A stretch of 11,023 nucleotides of DNA from Paraglomus occultum (lineage: Eukaryota; Glomeromycota; Glomeromycetes; Paraglomerales; Paraglomeraceae), in NCBI GenBank assembly GCA_910592205.1, contig CAJVPJ010001264.1, positions 1 to 11,023 on the forward strand. Direction: 5' to 3'. Below the pieces are notes generated by a model that made no database searches, was not told where the DNA came from, and saw nothing but the letters and a program-made list of their open reading frames with translations. Positions 9,043-11,023 of this stretch are shown in pieces. The translations under genes were made by a program, and so were the position numbers. Each line of letters opens with the position of its first letter. Position 1 is the first letter of the stretch.

Positions 9043-9192
9043 TTATAGCAAAAAGATTATTACAAATAAACAAGAATTCCAATAACCGTGGCAACATATT
9101 TCTTCAGAGTCCTCGCCCTCATGGTTTAGGTTGGTGTAAATCACATACGCACCGACATTACAACCCAAACATTTGAGAGGACTATGATCCAT
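9043..9192 (-). CDS. Doubtful short ORF, 49 aa, cysteine-rich with hydrophobic tail
   Basis: An ATG at 9192 opens a 49-residue frame. It has five cysteines, in a CxxC (KCLGC), a CC (EEICCHGYW) and a further C, followed by a hydrophobic C-terminus (LFVIIFLL). It lies between HYPK and SMC2 on the same strand. I do not recognise a family. It may be a random ORF, a tail-anchored micropeptide, or the last exon of a gene whose other exons I cannot identify. Only its composition argues for it. Confidence 0.15.
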   Translation of the reverse strand: MDHSPLKCLGCNVGAYVIYTNLNHEGEDSEEICCHGYWNSCLFVIIFLL

Positions 9193-9433
9193 ATTATAAA
9201 TCAATCATAATAAAGAAGCTACTTTGCAGTTTAAAGAGCGTTTCTATATCACGTTCTGAGCAATGTATCAGTATCATTGAAGAGAGCGACATGGAAACCA
9301 TGCCAGATTTCCACAACCAGTATCATCAGACAGCGAGCAGGGTTTTCAACGCGCAAAACATAAACCTACTAAAATAAATTTCATACATTTCATTCAGGTG
9401 TAGAGGAATAGGTTATCACAAATATTACCAGCG

Positions 9434-9439
9434 ACGCGT
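9434..9439 (-). promoter_or_regulatory. Second ACGCGT site, distal to SMC2
   Basis: ACGCGT within GCGACGCGTTTTTT lies about 560 bp before the SMC2 start and about 230 bp past the HYPK stop. It shares the octamer CGACGCGT with the proximal site and with CCT4 intron 2. Function is speculative. Confidence 0.25.
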
Positions 9440-9651
9440 TTTTTAAACCTCTAATTTTCATAACATCCTTCAAGGTCAACATCCATTCTGATTGCGAACC
9501 TCACCAGAGTTATGTACATAACCGCAGAAAAGTTATTTAAATGATAAAAAGGGTGTTACAGAAGCTAACTGACTGCGAACAGACATTAATTCTCTAGTAC
9601 TAACTGATCTATATGACAAAAATCTTATTATTCGACCTGTTCACTCTCATC

Positions 9652-9680
9652 ACAACAGCAGCAATATTTTCAGCAGCAGC
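9652..9680 (-). repeat. TGC/TGY trinucleotide-rich tract at the HYPK stop
   Basis: On the minus strand the last codons and the first 3' UTR triplets read GGC TGC TGC TGA AAA TAT TGC TGC TGT TGT. This is an imperfect TGC-type microsatellite that spans the stop codon and supplies the terminal Cys-Cys. Confidence 0.6.
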
Positions 9681-10436
9681 CATCAATCATAGCTTTTAAG
9701 GTAGCCACGACATCGCCTTGATTTTCTTTTAGACATCGATCGGCTACTGCTTTTGTGACTTCCATTTCAGATACCTGCGGTAGGCGAAAATTAATGGACA
9801 GTGCCAAGAACCATACATTCCTGGATTCAAATCTTAGTTATAAACTTACAATAAGATCTATATCTTCTTTAGACACTGAAATTTTCTCATATGTTTTTTG
9901 TCTAGAGAGAGAGGCGAGTAGGCATTAACAAGGTGAAGAAAGAAACATGCTTTCAAACATCATGCAAACGAGAACATTACTTTTGGGTCTTCTGCGATTT
10001 TAGTTTCGCAAACTGTTCATTCACAAAGCTCATTGCCTACAGGACAGAAAAGCACCATAAAAAACGAAACTGTCTAGCATTCACGAATATCTGCATAAAC
10101 TCGAATTGTACAAATCCAGTTTGCATTCCTCACAAACCCTTCTCTTCCTCTTACCTTGTCTAATTGTGCCTGATCAATGTCCTCACCTTCTCTTTCGGCT
10201 ACGTACCCAGTAACATGCTGCATATCCTTTTTTGCCCGTCCCTTAAATCCCTTTTGTTGTTCTTCTTGTGCTTGCTGGTCATCGTCCTGCTCTTTAAAAT
10301 CAGCATTAGGCGGTGCTGCTGGTGACTGTGAGGATGTGTTATCTTCCGACTTTGGCGTTGTTGCAGTCGCTTGTGTTGCTGCCGAAGAGCTTTGAGTAGT
10401 AGACGCCTTATTACCTGATTTCTTTTTCTTTGGCAT
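9670..10436 (-). CDS. HYPK: HYPK-like protein (NatA-associated, UBA-like domain)
   Basis: HYPK binds the NatA N-terminal acetyltransferase (Naa15/Naa10) at the ribosome and modulates its activity. It was first described as a huntingtin-interacting protein with chaperone-like properties. Exons are 10436-10155, 10036-9981, 9901-9850 and 9774-9670, giving 164 residues. Residues 1-75 are low complexity: a lysine run (PKKKKSG), then Ser/Thr/Ala/Gln and acidic Gln-rich stretches, likely disordered. From about residue 95 comes the conserved part: an AMSFVNEQFAKL helix, then KISVSKEDIDLIVSEMEV (about 119-136) and KENQGDVVATLKAMI, the UBA-like three-helix unit seen in HYPK and at the C-terminus of NAC-alpha. 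It is too short and lacks the NAC domain, so NAC-alpha itself is excluded. The protein ends in Cys-Cys, unusual for the family. The three introns (118, 79 and 75 nt) are all GT-AG. The ATG at 10436 is chosen for the PKKKK start; an out-of-frame ATG lies upstream at 10471. Confidence 0.85.
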
Positions 10437-11023
10437 GATGAATGTCTGAGATTACGAAAATAAACCAACATTTTATAATTCTCATTTTCGGTGACACGGC
10501 TGTCGATCGCTTAAACAAGATCAAAAAGAGAAGTTGATTTTGTCACATCTTATTTGTATAATTTATATCAAGATATCTCGTATAAGTACAAGAAAAACTA
10601 TTGCATGACTATTTACCGGTAATGCGTTCGTATATTTCGACGGCGTGATCGACCTTTTATTTTACCGTCGTTACCTATTTTTCTTCCACGTAAATTCGCA
10701 ACTTATTGTTAACGGCAAACATGATTTCGTCTCATCATACAATCATAATAATAACGCATTCAATATTAATAATTGACATTAAAATTACCAGTCGCGGTTT
10801 GATCATCATCAAATCGTAAGTCACGATTTTGGCATCCAATCGCGTTTGGATATGTGGACATAACTTGGGTGGCCTGAGCAAATAAATTTTTTTGCGATAA
10901 TGATATGTCAACTAGAATAAGATTGTAGTTGAAACAATAATATCAATAGCACATATTACCGAAATATCGGATGTTTCTATGATCCTTTTCCATCCTTAAT
11001 CCGCATTTCCCGTATCAAACGGG
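10437..11023 (-). other. Upstream region of HYPK with small hairpins, no gene seen
   Basis: No coding sequence is supportable in these 587 bp. The region should hold the HYPK promoter. It contains a TTACCGGTAA palindrome (10613-10622) and inverted repeats at 10798-10813 (TTTGAT, loop CATC), 10811-10829 (AAATCGT, loop AAGTC) and 11009-11023 (CCCGT, loop ATCAA, ending exactly at the window edge). These are short enough to arise by chance in AT-rich DNA. Confidence 0.45.

Larger units (their letters stand above)
8876..9669 (-). other. Intergenic region between HYPK 3' end and SMC2 start
   Basis: I cannot support a gene in this 794-bp region. It must contain the SMC2 promoter and the HYPK 3' UTR. 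It holds the MCB-like palindrome near SMC2, a second ACGCGT at 9434-9439, and a few short minus-strand open frames. One is the 49-aa frame at 9043-9192. Another, about 39 residues, is near 9250-9370, directly after a TTTTAGTAG that could be an acceptor. They do not join into anything I recognise. No tRNA-like B box was seen. Confidence 0.5.

Noticed and set aside
9933-10163. 76-codon plus-strand frame
   Set aside because: It is antisense to HYPK exon 2 and introns 1-2, with no recognisable protein character.
1-11023. Mobile elements, CRISPR arrays, tRNA or rRNA genes, or a novel defence or biosynthetic system
   Set aside because: No transposase or integrase motifs, terminal repeats, regularly spaced repeats, or tRNA A/B boxes were found on reading both strands. 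The window is explained by three housekeeping genes and one fragment.

Overview
This looks like nuclear DNA of an intron-rich eukaryote, most likely a fungus and plausibly an early-diverging (Mucoromycota-type) one. The sequence is fairly AT-rich. The genes are split by many short introns, mostly 59-118 nt with GT...TAG or CAG ends and occasional CTAAC/CTGAC-like branch points. The CCT4, SMC2 and HYPK proteins resemble fungal homologues. I cannot name the genus without a search.

Layout. (1) 1-388, plus strand: the 3' end of an unidentified protein gene, cut by the window edge. (2) 389-1008: an upstream region with no gene that I can support. (3) 1009-3627, plus strand: CCT4, the delta subunit of the cytosolic chaperonin TRiC/CCT. 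I reconstruct it as 11 exons encoding 528 aa. (4) 3628-3844: a 217-bp gap in which CCT4 and SMC2 converge. (5) 3845-8875, minus strand: SMC2, a condensin ATPase, reconstructed as 20 exons encoding 1169 aa with both ATPase halves, both coiled-coil arms and the hinge. (6) 8876-9669: an intergenic region with a palindromic ACGCGT (MCB-like) site 73 bp before the SMC2 start, a second ACGCGT further out, and a doubtful 49-aa cysteine-rich ORF. (7) 9670-10436, minus strand: a HYPK-type protein (NatA/ribosome-associated, UBA-like C-terminus), reconstructed as 4 exons encoding 164 aa. (8) 10437-11023: an AT-rich upstream region with several small perfect hairpins.

CCT4, SMC2 and HYPK are housekeeping genes with independent roles: actin/tubulin folding, mitotic chromosome compaction, and co-translational N-terminal acetylation. 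Nothing suggests an operon or a cluster. I found no mobile element, CRISPR array, tRNA or rRNA, and no new biological system. The most interesting details concern gene structure: two well-supported GC-AG introns, a 9-bp direct repeat spanning both splice junctions of one CCT4 intron, an oversized CCT4 intron, and three copies of CGACGCGT in 11 kb.

All exon joins come from reading frame, splice dinucleotides and remembered family conservation. There are no transcript data behind them.
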